Origin: HGM13006 sp964514175 | GTDB lineage: Bacteria; Bacillota; Clostridia; Oscillospirales; Oscillospiraceae | Direction of reading: 5' to 3' | NCBI GenBank assembly: GCA_964514175.1 | Contig: CAZEPQ010000037.1 | Coordinates: 1-15,828 of the forward strand | Length of the DNA: 15,828 nt | Shown here: positions 7,389 through 14,930 of the stretch, one piece after another | How positions within the stretch are numbered: the stretch's first letter is position 1 | Layout: every line of letters starts with the position of its first letter | The notes under the pieces: generated by a model | Told to the model about the DNA's origin: nothing | The model's database searches: none | Seen by the model: the letters and a program-made list of their open reading frames with translations, nothing else | Made by a program: the position numbers and the translations under genes

Positions 7389-8939
7389 TCATTTTTTCAA
7401 AAAACGCTTCACCATATCCAGTTCCTGTAGCTTCAGCAGGTAGGCGCACACGAAATACACCACAATTCCGCACATGGTGGGAACGCCCATCAGCAGGACA
7501 CGACTCGCAAGGCCATCGGACAGCAGACGGGAAAGTCCGCCATGGACCAGAGCCACCACCAACCCCATTAACAAAGAGGAAAGCAGCATTTTTCCGATGC
7601 TGAGCCAAAGTTCCTTGTTCCACAGATTGGGGTGCTTCCGCACTGTGGGCACCAGCAGTACCACTGCCGCAGCAGTGGAGGCCCCTGCGGTAGCCAAACT
7701 CAAACCGCCCACATCCATGCTGTCCGTCAGAGCCACACACAGCACCAGATTGATGGCAATGGAGACCAAGCCGGAAATCAGGGGTGTTTTTCCGTCCTGA
7801 CCGGCATAAAAGGAGCGGGAAAGCACATTCTGCACGCCATAGCCAACCATACCCAGGCTCATATAGCGCAGAGCCCTTGCGGTAATTTCGGTGGAGGTAC
7901 TGTCCCAGTTGCCCCACTCGTACAACAGACGCACCAGCGGTGTAGACATGAGCATCAAGCCCACGGTCAACGGCAGCAGGAGAAACAGCATGCCCCGAAT
8001 ATTGGAGACGATCAATTCATGGAGGGCATTTTCCTCCCCGTTGGTACTGAGCTTGCTCATTTCCGGGAAGATCACGTTGGTGATGCTGAGAACCAGAATG
8101 CCTGCGATCATGGTATAGAGGGTGTTGGCATAGTCCATGGCGCTGGCTCCCGCCCCATCAAACAGATGGGTGGCAAACCGGGTGGAGATGAGCTGATTTA
8201 CCGGCTGGATCCAGGTGGATACCATCACCGGAAGCATCAGCAGAAACACCTGCTTGAGACCGGGGTGCTTCAGGGAAAAGCGGTAATGGAAGCCGTTTCT
8301 CCTAAACCAGGGAAGTTGCATAAGGGCCTGAGCCGCCCATCCCAGTACAAAGGCCCAGGCAAGGCCATAGATGCCGTATTTTCTGCAAAAGAACAGATAA
8401 TACAGGATGATAATGCTGTTGGATACGGTGCTTAACAGGGCCGGAATATTAAATTCCCCCATGGACTGCAATACGCCTACAAAGGAGAAGGCCATGCCAG
8501 TGAAAAATACTGTGGGGAACAGAATTTTTAGCAGGGAAGCACACAGGGCGGCGGTTTCCCCATCAAAACCGTCTGCCAAAAGCACCACGATTTGATCCGC
8601 CAGAGCAATGCCTACCAAACTGAACAGGGCGGTGGCAATGCCCACCCAGGTAAAGAAGCTGCTGGACAGACGGAAGGCGTCTCCCTTCCCGTGCTTTTCC
8701 ATGCGATCATTGAATACTGGGATAAAGCTGGCAGAGATGGCAGAAGCAAAAATGGCATCAAAGAAGGTGCGGGGGATCCGGCTGGCCACCTGGAAGGCGG
8801 TGGATTCCATACCGGTGGCAAAGTTATGCCCCAGCATCATGTCCCGCACCAGACCAAGAATCTTTCCCAGCACCGTAATAATCATGACCGTGCCAATGGT
8901 CTTGACCGCATTATTGTTTTTTGAGGTTTTCTTTGCCAT
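7389..8939 (-). CDS. murJ: MurJ/MviN-family lipid-linked oligosaccharide flippase
   Basis: A 516-residue polytopic membrane protein of the MOP superfamily, which in characterised members moves lipid II across the cytoplasmic membrane. The N-terminal family pattern is clear: GKILGLVRDMMLG (25-37), then SRIPRTFFDAIFASAISASFIPVFND (53-78), followed by many hydrophobic helices to the C-terminus, consistent with about 14 spans. The charged positions of E. coli MurJ in the first cavity helices are not conserved one-for-one: its essential D39 region aligns with STAF here. This is therefore a divergent clostridial form. The start is the ATG at 8937-8939 with AGAGGAG five bases upstream; a GTG at 8960 gives a 7-residue extension but no better ribosome site. 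It is the last gene of the operon, 34 bp after the GT4-CsaB fusion. Its cargo could be lipid II or the lipid-linked polymer made by the neighbouring enzymes; context favours the latter but does not prove it. Confidence 0.9.
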   Translation of the reverse strand: MAKKTSKNNNAVKTIGTVMIITVLGKILGLVRDMMLGHNFATGMESTAFQVASRIPRTFFDAIFASAISASFIPVFNDRMEKHGKGDAFRLSSSFFTWVGIATALFSLVGIALADQIVVLLADGFDGETAALCASLLKILFPTVFFTGMAFSFVGVLQSMGEFNIPALLSTVSNSIIILYYLFFCRKYGIYGLAWAFVLGWAAQALMQLPWFRRNGFHYRFSLKHPGLKQVFLLMLPVMVSTWIQPVNQLISTRFATHLFDGAGASAMDYANTLYTMIAGILVLSITNVIFPEMSKLSTNGEENALHELIVSNIRGMLFLLLPLTVGLMLMSTPLVRLLYEWGNWDSTSTEITARALRYMSLGMVGYGVQNVLSRSFYAGQDGKTPLISGLVSIAINLVLCVALTDSMDVGGLSLATAGASTAAAVVLLVPTVRKHPNLWNKELWLSIGKMLLSSLLMGLVVALVHGGLSRLLSDGLASRVLLMGVPTMCGIVVYFVCAYLLKLQELDMVKRFLKK

Positions 8940-8973
8940 AGAGACTCCTCTTCTTCCCACTGCGGAGACCGAA

Positions 8974-11190
8974 TCAGGGCTCTGCGGGCAAGTTATGTTC
9001 TTTCATCAGTTTTTCAAACAGTTCACCCGTCTGCTCTGCCTTGGGAACCAGGTGCGCCACCCGCTCCCGCAGGTTTTTCCGCTGCTCCGGCAGACACTCC
9101 AGCAACTCGACGGTTTTTCTGTAAGCCTCGTCGGCATCCATCTCTCCCGGGGTGCCACAGGAGGGCAGATCCAGCATATTCAGGAAGGACGCAACCTTGG
9201 GATCATAGACACAGCCCACCACAGGCACATTCACACCGGCGGCGAAAATGATGGTGTGCAGCCGCATGGCTACCAGGGTATCCATCCGCCGGATCAGCGC
9301 CAGCATGGTTTCAGGACAGCCGGGTGTTTTCACCAGATAGGAGGGGGCCTGCATCAGGGCCCGGATCCGGTTGCTGATTTCCAGATCTTCCGCCTCCTGC
9401 ATCACCAAAAACACAATGGTTTTCCCCTGCTCCCGCACCAAACGGTCGCAAAGGGACGCGAATTCCCGGGAATAATGGTCGGCCCCCGGAACATTTCGCA
9501 CGGAAATGCCGATCAGTCCCTGCACCTCGGGAATACCAAGGGCTTCTAACTCGCCGGAGGACATGGCCTTAGGCTCCAGGGCAAAGGCAGGATCACCAGT
9601 AATGACGATGTCATCCCGTGTGACCCCCAAGGTTTTTAACTCTGCCAGAGAGTCCTCATCCCGCAGGGTAATGACCTGGCAGGCATCCATGCATTTTCTG
9701 ACACGTTTCAGGTTGGCCTTATGGTTGAGAGGGCCAATGCCGTTGGCGTACACGAATACCGGCTTTTTCATCCATTTAGCAAGTCGAATCACTGTGGTGT
9801 AATACATCAGGGATCGGGTGGAGGTTTTATCCTGCAGCAGACTGCCGCCGCCGCTGATCAGCACATCGCTGTTTTTCAGAGTTTTCAGGACCGCAAAGGG
9901 AGAAAAACGGTGTACCGCCCGAAGGCCGTATTCGCTGGCGGTTTCCTTGGGGTGTCTGGATAGCACCGTCAATTCCACTGGGCAGGTGGTCTTGGAAAGC
10001 TGTCGGGAAATGGCGAGCAAAATAGCATCGTCTCCCAGATTCCCATAGCCGTAGTAGCCGGAAACCGCAGCCCGCACCGGACGAACCGGAGAAAGCAACT
10101 GCTGATAAGCATCCAGATAATCCTGAGTCATCCTGGCTACAGAATACTGCTCCAGCACCACTTGTCGGCCAAAGCGACCCAACTCCCGGGCCTCATCCAT
10201 GTTCAGCAGGGTACACAGGTCCTCAAGCAGCTTGTCCCCCTGAATCTGGGGACAGCCCCGGCAGCAAAAGTTGGTCTCCTGGGCTATGGGAAGCACCTCT
10301 GGTGTAAAGACGCCAATGTAGCCCTCGTTGCCTGCAAGGATGGTGGGCTTTTCCGCAGCCATAGCCTCCAGGGCTGAACGGCTGACACCCACAAATACGT
10401 CGCTCAGGGCCACCAGTCTGGCAATATCCGTACTGGGGCCGGTCATAATAACGGCTTGTCTGCCAAGCAATGTGTTTACGTCTGCGGCCTGTCTGCGAAG
10501 ATTTTCCTCTTCGTTGCCGCCGCCTACCACCAAAAGCTGGGCCTGGGGGATCTGCTGAGAGAGTCGGGGCATAAGAGCGATCAGCTCCTTTGCTGCCAGC
10601 TCTCTGGACTTATCCAGACGGCTGACGGTACCGATCACAGGCCCGTCACCCAGCCCAAGGGACTGCCGAAGAGTCTTGTCTCCCTCTCCCGGCGCAAATT
10701 GCACCGTATCTACACCATTGATTGTCACATGGATCTGGTCGGCGGGCACCTGATAGTTCTGCATCAGATAGGTTTTGATATCCTCGCTGACTGCCACAGT
10801 TCGCTGTCCCCAGTCGGTGAGAAGCTTCAGCAACGGTGTCACTTCAAAAACCCAGTGGGCGGAGGTAATGAAGGGGAAGCCCATCTGTTTATGAAGGATT
10901 CCACACAAAAAGGCGGGGATCCGGGCATGGGCATGGACCAGATCAGGCTTCTCCTCCCGGAGCAGGTCCTTTAGCAGCCGCAGAGACTGGAACATACTGC
11001 CCATACTGCGAAGATGCAGGGGGATCTTAACATTGCAGATTCCTGCTTCCGCCAGAGCTGCCTCATAGACACCGCCGTTGGAGGCCAACACAACGGTGTG
11101 CCCCCGTCTGCTCAGTTCCTTGGAAAGCTCTACAACATGGGTCTCGGCGCCGCCGATATCCAGCCCCATCAACGTCATCAGTATTTTCAT
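8974..11190 (-). CDS. csaB: Fusion of GT4 glycosyltransferase and CsaB-type polysaccharide pyruvyl transferase
   Basis: A 738-residue two-enzyme protein. Residues 1-~368 form a GT-B glycosyltransferase of family 4: the nucleotide-sugar fold opens MKILMTLMGLDIGGAETHVV, H87-H89 lie in LVHAHAR, GTVSRLDKSREL (187-198) marks the donor domain, and SALEAMAAEKP (272-282) holds the conserved E275. The earlier Glu of the usual EX7E motif is replaced by Val267. After a short linker, residues ~373-720 are CsaB: GYGNLGDDAIL (381-391), SGGGSLLQD (446-454), GIGPL (484-488), TLRDEDS (508-514), TGDPAFAL (531-538) and AMRLHTIIFA (641-650). CsaB transfers pyruvate from phosphoenolpyruvate to a sugar of a cell-wall polymer, the ketal bound by SLH-domain S-layer proteins. 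There is no signal peptide or membrane helix, so it is cytoplasmic. The ATG is at 11188-11190; its GAGGA ribosome site abuts the stop of the preceding gene, suggesting coupled translation. Confidence 0.93.
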   Translation of the reverse strand: MKILMTLMGLDIGGAETHVVELSKELSRRGHTVVLASNGGVYEAALAEAGICNVKIPLHLRSMGSMFQSLRLLKDLLREEKPDLVHAHARIPAFLCGILHKQMGFPFITSAHWVFEVTPLLKLLTDWGQRTVAVSEDIKTYLMQNYQVPADQIHVTINGVDTVQFAPGEGDKTLRQSLGLGDGPVIGTVSRLDKSRELAAKELIALMPRLSQQIPQAQLLVVGGGNEEENLRRQAADVNTLLGRQAVIMTGPSTDIARLVALSDVFVGVSRSALEAMAAEKPTILAGNEGYIGVFTPEVLPIAQETNFCCRGCPQIQGDKLLEDLCTLLNMDEARELGRFGRQVVLEQYSVARMTQDYLDAYQQLLSPVRPVRAAVSGYYGYGNLGDDAILLAISRQLSKTTCPVELTVLSRHPKETASEYGLRAVHRFSPFAVLKTLKNSDVLISGGGSLLQDKTSTRSLMYYTTVIRLAKWMKKPVFVYANGIGPLNHKANLKRVRKCMDACQVITLRDEDSLAELKTLGVTRDDIVITGDPAFALEPKAMSSGELEALGIPEVQGLIGISVRNVPGADHYSREFASLCDRLVREQGKTIVFLVMQEAEDLEISNRIRALMQAPSYLVKTPGCPETMLALIRRMDTLVAMRLHTIIFAAGVNVPVVGCVYDPKVASFLNMLDLPSCGTPGEMDADEAYRKTVELLECLPEQRKNLRERVAHLVPKAEQTGELFEKLMKEHNLPAEP

Positions 11191-11198
11191 GGTGTTCC

Positions 11199-11660
11199 TC
11201 AGTTAATGGCAAGGGTGGTTGCACTCCAGATGGAGTATTTTGTGAAGTAGGTGGCATAATCGTTGACTTGGATCGTATAGGTATCTACCTTATATTCTCC
11301 GTCATTTATGACACCCTCTGCTTCCAGTGTTAGGATTACGATATACCTGTCGTCCACGTTGGCTTCCTTAAGCTCACCAGAAGGGGTGACATAGGTGGCA
11401 GTATAGGGTTCTACCCGGATGTCCGAAATAACGCCTACAGCGCCTTTACCGTCGTTGCCATAAACGGTATCCCCGACTTTCAGGGACTCCACAGAGACAT
11501 TACGGATGCCGGAAATCTGAAGCTGATAGGTAAAGTCCACACGCTCCTGGGTCACAGAGGTGGTATCGTTGACAAAAAACTTCACGCAGGTTCCCACCAC
11601 CAACAGCAGTACCACTGCGATAATAAGTCCGTCGATCCAGGTAAACTTATGTTTCTTCAT
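11199..11660 (-). CDS. DUF4330-family single-pass membrane protein (second of a tandem pair)
   Basis: 153 residues. A short basic N-terminus (MKKHKFTWIDG) precedes one membrane helix at ~10-30, and the rest lies outside the membrane as a predicted all-beta domain. Visible landmarks are VGDTVYGNDGKGAVGVI (62-78), a DDRYIVILTLEAEG strand pair (103-116) and the final YTIQVNDYATYF (128-139). The length and layout match DUF4330 proteins, a family with no known biochemical role. It shares the VGD-V...K..GVV pattern and the final paired strands with the gene immediately upstream in the operon, so the two look like diverged paralogues. The ATG has a strong GAGGGGG ribosome site. It lies 13 bp from its upstream neighbour and 8 bp from the GT4-CsaB start. 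Topology suggests it works outside the membrane with the polymer-assembly enzymes (inference). Confidence 0.8.
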   Translation of the reverse strand: MKKHKFTWIDGLIIAVVLLLVVGTCVKFFVNDTTSVTQERVDFTYQLQISGIRNVSVESLKVGDTVYGNDGKGAVGVISDIRVEPYTATYVTPSGELKEANVDDRYIVILTLEAEGVINDGEYKVDTYTIQVNDYATYFTKYSIWSATTLAIN

Positions 11661-11673
11661 AGATATCCCCCTC

Positions 11674-12141
11674 TTATCGGTCCAGTCCGATGATATAGCC
11701 TGTACCCTTCAGTGTCCCAATGGTACAGGAAATGCTGGCGCCGATCCGCAAAGTATAGCCGCCGACTGTGGTAATTTCCTTCTCGGATTCCTGGGTGTCT
11801 GCTTCCACCGTAATGTTCAGGGTGATTTTATCCGGATACTCCACCTGCAAGTACTCTCCGGTTTCCTCGTTGAGCACGGTGGTCAGGGCAGGTACCTGCT
11901 CCACTACAGTCACCACACCCATATCATAATTCTTGATGTTGTCAATGACCTTGTCTCCAACGCTGACGCATTGCGCCATGGAGGGTTCCAGCTCTGTAAT
12001 CTCGATCACATAGGTCCGTTTAACAATCTCCTCCGAGGCGGCATCCTTATGGCTCAGATAATAGGCCACAAAAGCCACGGCGATCACAAGCAGAATCAAA
12101 ATGATGTCAATGAAATTGGGACGTTTTCTTTTCTTTTCCAT
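11674..12141 (-). CDS. DUF4330-family single-pass membrane protein (first of a tandem pair)
   Basis: 155 residues: a strongly basic start (MEKKRKRPNF), one membrane helix at ~11-29, then an extracytoplasmic beta-rich domain with VGDKVID (61-67), GVVTVVEQVPAL (75-86), DKITLNITVEAD (104-115) and GGYTLRIGASIS (127-138). It pairs with the following gene as a divergent paralogue. I chose the ATG at 12139-12141, which has GAGG eight bases upstream. A GTG at 12157-12159 would add six residues and overlap the stop of the glycosyltransferase gene by four bases (GTGA), an arrangement that can couple translation, so that start cannot be excluded. No catalytic motif is visible. The function is unknown; the position between glycosyltransferase genes suggests a role in polymer assembly or export. 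Confidence 0.8.
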   Translation of the reverse strand: MEKKRKRPNFIDIILILLVIAVAFVAYYLSHKDAASEEIVKRTYVIEITELEPSMAQCVSVGDKVIDNIKNYDMGVVTVVEQVPALTTVLNEETGEYLQVEYPDKITLNITVEADTQESEKEITTVGGYTLRIGASISCTIGTLKGTGYIIGLDR

Positions 12142-12155
12142 AATCAATGCCTCAC

Positions 12156-13268
12156 TCACTTGTTCAGTGTTTTTTCATATACAGCTTCCACGTTTTCCGC
12201 GAAGATCTGGCCAGTAAAGCGGCGGTTGTACGTATCCAGAGCATTTCTTCGCATCTTTTCCAGCAAGGCCGGATCATCCATCAGAAGCCGAAGCTTCTCC
12301 GCCAGGTCGTGGCTGTTTTGACTTTCAAACAGGAGCCCAGTAACGCCATCATCTACCTGCCAGGGATTTCCGCCGTAGTCACTGGCCACTGTAGCCAGTC
12401 CCAAGCTCATTCCTTCTATCAAGGCGATGGAAGATGCCTCCGTTCCATAGGAGCAGTTCAATTGAACATCTAGGATGCTAAGCACCGAGGGAACATTACG
12501 GACAAAGCCCAGAAACAGCACTTTTTCCGACAATCCCATCTCCCGGATGTCCCTGCGGATATTCTCTTCCTCAGGACCAGAGCCTCCTATGAGGAAACGG
12601 AAATCCCGGCCTTCCTCCATAAGTTCCTTAGCAGCCTCTAGTAGCAGCCGATGGCCCTTGTAGCACTCAAGTCGCGCCAAAATTCCGGCGCTGAATACAT
12701 CTTCCGAAAGCTCTAACTGCTGCCGCAGCTGCCGGCAGGTCTCTGGGCTGCTTTTTTGCAGCGGGGCGGTTCCGTTCATCATGGTGGTGATCTTTTTTTC
12801 GGAAACACCGCTGTCCGTCAGGTTTTCTGCAGTGGCGGGGCTGACGGCAATAATACTGTCAGCAAAGAAGTCGTTGACTGCGCCGTTGAACCAGTGTCCG
12901 GGCCCCTTCCGCAGATAGGAGGGTACGGGAAATGCACTGTGGCGGGTATAGACCACCATGCAGCCGCAGAGCCGTCCCGCGATCCGTCCACTAAAGGAGC
13001 CATGGGTGTGAACAATGTCCGGCTTCTCCCGACGGATGATCTCACGAAGGCTTCCAATGGCCTTTCTGGAGAAGGAACACTCCGCAATGTGATCCGCCTC
13101 CAACACGGAAAAGCCCACGGCCTCCACCTCCGGGATCAGAAGGCTCCCCCGGGGTAGCACCACTGTAATCTCAAAGCGGCTGCGGTCACAGTATTTGAGG
13201 TAGTTGATCAAGCAGCGTCCGGCTCCGCCGATATTGCTGTCGGTCAAAATATTCATAACTTTGATCAT
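12156..13268 (-). CDS. Glycosyltransferase family 4 protein
   Basis: A 370-residue GT-B retaining glycosyltransferase with complete landmarks: an N-terminal acceptor domain beginning with the IGGAGRCLINYL loop (13-24), DIVHTHGSFSG (84-94), the donor domain ILARLECYKGH (196-206) with conserved Arg and Lys, IGGSGPEEENI (227-237), and a full EX7E motif (E277 and E285) in GTEASSIALIEGMS. The donor and acceptor sugars cannot be told from sequence. It has no membrane helix, so it probably acts at the inner face of the membrane on a lipid-linked acceptor. The ATG at 13266-13268 overlaps the stop of the upstream gene by four bases (ATGA) and has a GGAGGT ribosome site, so translation is likely coupled. 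A longer frame upstream to 13331 overlaps the ligase gene and is not real. Confidence 0.94.
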   Translation of the reverse strand: MIKVMNILTDSNIGGAGRCLINYLKYCDRSRFEITVVLPRGSLLIPEVEAVGFSVLEADHIAECSFSRKAIGSLREIIRREKPDIVHTHGSFSGRIAGRLCGCMVVYTRHSAFPVPSYLRKGPGHWFNGAVNDFFADSIIAVSPATAENLTDSGVSEKKITTMMNGTAPLQKSSPETCRQLRQQLELSEDVFSAGILARLECYKGHRLLLEAAKELMEEGRDFRFLIGGSGPEEENIRRDIREMGLSEKVLFLGFVRNVPSVLSILDVQLNCSYGTEASSIALIEGMSLGLATVASDYGGNPWQVDDGVTGLLFESQNSHDLAEKLRLLMDDPALLEKMRRNALDTYNRRFTGQIFAENVEAVYEKTLNK

Positions 13269-14665
13269 TGCTGTACCTCCGGGCTTTGGCCCATTTTGGT
13301 AAACACCACGCACAAGCCCAGCATGACCCAAAACAGTAGCATGACCCGGTAGTTGTAGAAGGTGTAGTCAGTCATGCTCTGCACCAGAAAGCCTGTAATG
13401 GCGGAGGTTCCAGCGATTTGGAATATCTTTGCACGGCGGTCCGTCTCACGGTGGATGGCAGTGAACATCATTCTGTAGAAGGATAACATCAGGATTAGGA
13501 ATACCACGATCCCACAGATGCCGCTATCACACATGATCTGAAGATACAGATTGTGAGAATGGGGAGCGGTGATGGCATTATAGGCATATTCGGGATATAC
13601 AATATTGTAGGCGTCCGTACCGGGCCCCACGCCGCAAAACCAATAGTCCTTCAGCATAGCCAGGGTTCCCAGCCAGATATATACCCGGTAGGAAGTGGAG
13701 GTGTCGTCCATGTTGCCGATGCTGGTAAAGCGGGAGATCACGGAATCAGGCAGATACAGCGGACAAAGGGCGATAGCCACAATACCCACGACCAGGAAAC
13801 GACTGTCCAGCAGTACCAGAAATACCGCTGCGGCAAACAGTAGTCCCAGGTAGCAGCCCCGGGAATAGGTCAGGATCAGGCACACGCCCATGACCGCCAC
13901 TGCGGCCAGAGCCGCCAGACGCTTCTGCTTTCCTTCAGCAGTCAGCGCCACAGCGCACCCCAGCGGGATCACCAGCAGAAAATATTCCCCCAGTACGTTG
14001 GGATTTTCCAGGGTGGAATAGACCCGGAAGGCTACAGTGGAGAACATATCCGTATCCGTCCAAACGTTGCGAAATTTTTCCGGGAACAAAAACTGGAAGA
14101 AGCCGTATGCCGACACCACCACACCGGCTGCCAACAGCCCCCACATGACCATATCAAGATGTTTTCCATCCATTCCACAGGAGGTCACCGCAAAGAAGAA
14201 CAGCACAAAGGCGATCGTCAAAAGGCCCGGAAACAGGCTGCCTGAAAATGATGTTGAGGTGCAGGTGGCATAGGCATAGACAAAGGCATAAAGCACAACA
14301 TAGCCATTGAGGGGAGAAGACGTTAGGCGGAACTGTCGATCTGCTCCCAGCTTCACCACTAGGGAGAAGAAGCTGCCGCAGACCAGCGCCAGGATGGCCA
14401 TGGTGGGCAGCAGGGGTGCCAGGATCATGGCCGCCGCCGCAAAGAGCATGGGATGCAGGAATACACTGCCCTCCAAGTGTATCCACAGCTTCAGACTGCT
14501 GAACCAGTCTCGAATTCCGCCCACGATTTTCCCGTAAGGCCGCTCCGTGGGCTGTTTTTGGTTGGTTAGCCAGGAGAAAATCAGGCTCTGCTGCCAGTGA
14601 CGTGAAAACCATCCGTTCAAAGCGGCAAACAACGCATATGTATAGCTGTTGCGAAATGTTTCCAT
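13265..14665 (-). CDS. O-antigen ligase / Wzy-type polymerase family membrane protein
   Basis: A 466-residue polytopic membrane protein of the Wzy_C/WaaL superfamily, which joins lipid-linked glycans on the outer face of the membrane, either polymerising repeat units or ligating the polymer to its carrier. Landmarks: many hydrophobic helices from ~70 on; STLENPNVLGEYF (217-229); ILTYSRGCYLGLL (264-276); then a large extracytoplasmic loop (~302-375) with TSYRVYIW (324-331), GVGPGTDAYN (345-354) and APHSHNLYLQ (367-376), the His-Asn motif of the family. The start is the ATG at 14663-14665, six bases after GGAGG; the open frame further upstream lies in the untranslated leader. It is the first gene of the operon and overlaps the following glycosyltransferase by four bases. 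Whether it is polymerase or ligase cannot be decided from sequence alone. Confidence 0.92.
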   Translation of the reverse strand: METFRNSYTYALFAALNGWFSRHWQQSLIFSWLTNQKQPTERPYGKIVGGIRDWFSSLKLWIHLEGSVFLHPMLFAAAAMILAPLLPTMAILALVCGSFFSLVVKLGADRQFRLTSSPLNGYVVLYAFVYAYATCTSTSFSGSLFPGLLTIAFVLFFFAVTSCGMDGKHLDMVMWGLLAAGVVVSAYGFFQFLFPEKFRNVWTDTDMFSTVAFRVYSTLENPNVLGEYFLLVIPLGCAVALTAEGKQKRLAALAAVAVMGVCLILTYSRGCYLGLLFAAAVFLVLLDSRFLVVGIVAIALCPLYLPDSVISRFTSIGNMDDTSTSYRVYIWLGTLAMLKDYWFCGVGPGTDAYNIVYPEYAYNAITAPHSHNLYLQIMCDSGICGIVVFLILMLSFYRMMFTAIHRETDRRAKIFQIAGTSAITGFLVQSMTDYTFYNYRVMLLFWVMLGLCVVFTKMGQSPEVQQ

Positions 14666-14813
14666 AGGAATCCTCCAGATGTGAAATGTCAGAACGTTTC
14701 CGGCGTTCCCCGGAGTTTGTGAGGGACTGCCATCTCTGACAAGCGGCAAATCCCCAGGTTCCAAAAGACCGAAACAAAGGGAGTAAAGACCGCTACGGTA
14801 CGACAATTGCTTT
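14666..14813 (-). promoter_or_regulatory. Structured 5' leader of the polysaccharide operon
   Basis: About 148 nt separate the predicted transcription start from the first ATG. In the transcript (minus strand) I see a hairpin formed by 14745-14755 with 14723-14731 (GGGA and UGCC helices with a small internal loop), then a 5-bp UCCGG/CCGGA hairpin (14710-14714 with 14699-14703). A perfect 7-base match links the loop of the first hairpin (UGUCAGA, 14735-14741) to UCUGACA (14687-14693), nine bases upstream of the GGAGG ribosome site. This allows a pseudoknot or an alternative fold near the start site. I recognise no known riboswitch class. It may be a cis-regulatory RNA, or simply a long leader. 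Confidence 0.4.
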
Positions 14814-14820
14814 GATATTT

Positions 14821-14849
14821 ATTATACCATTTATACTGTTTTTTATCAA
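14821..14849 (-). promoter_or_regulatory. Strong sigma-A promoter of the six-gene polysaccharide operon
   Basis: Minus strand: -35 TTGATA (14844-14849), exactly 17 bp spacer, perfect -10 TATAAT (14821-14826) with the extended TGG in front (TGGTATAAT). It is one of the best promoter matches in the window. All six genes down to murJ follow with gaps of at most 34 bp and no internal terminator, so one transcript of about 7.4 kb ending at 7341-7374 is expected. Confidence 0.88.
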
Positions 14850-14853
14850 CCCT

Positions 14854-14894
14854 CCCACCACACTCCTCGTCACACCCACCACACTCCTCGTCAC
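14854..14894. repeat. Two tandem copies of a 20-base repeat (21-bp period) abutting the operon promoter
   Basis: CCCACCACACTCCTCGTCAC occurs at 14854-14873 and again, identically, at 14875-14894 with one base between. The block ends four bases upstream of the -35 of the minus-strand promoter. A 21-bp period is two helical turns, so both copies face the same side of the DNA, as expected for paired sites of an activator or repressor. A chance tandem duplication is the alternative. Confidence 0.75.
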
Positions 14895-14930
14895 GGGAAT
14901 GCTTCTGAGGTTCCCATTTTGCGGCCATGA

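Noticed and set aside
14666..14806. A 47-residue N-terminal extension of the ligase-like protein
   Set aside because: It covers the untranslated leader. A GGAGG site precedes the ATG at 14665 and the extension has no membrane or domain character.
14854..14894. Start of a CRISPR array
   Set aside because: Only two copies with a 1-base spacer are present, with no spacers of normal length and no cas genes.
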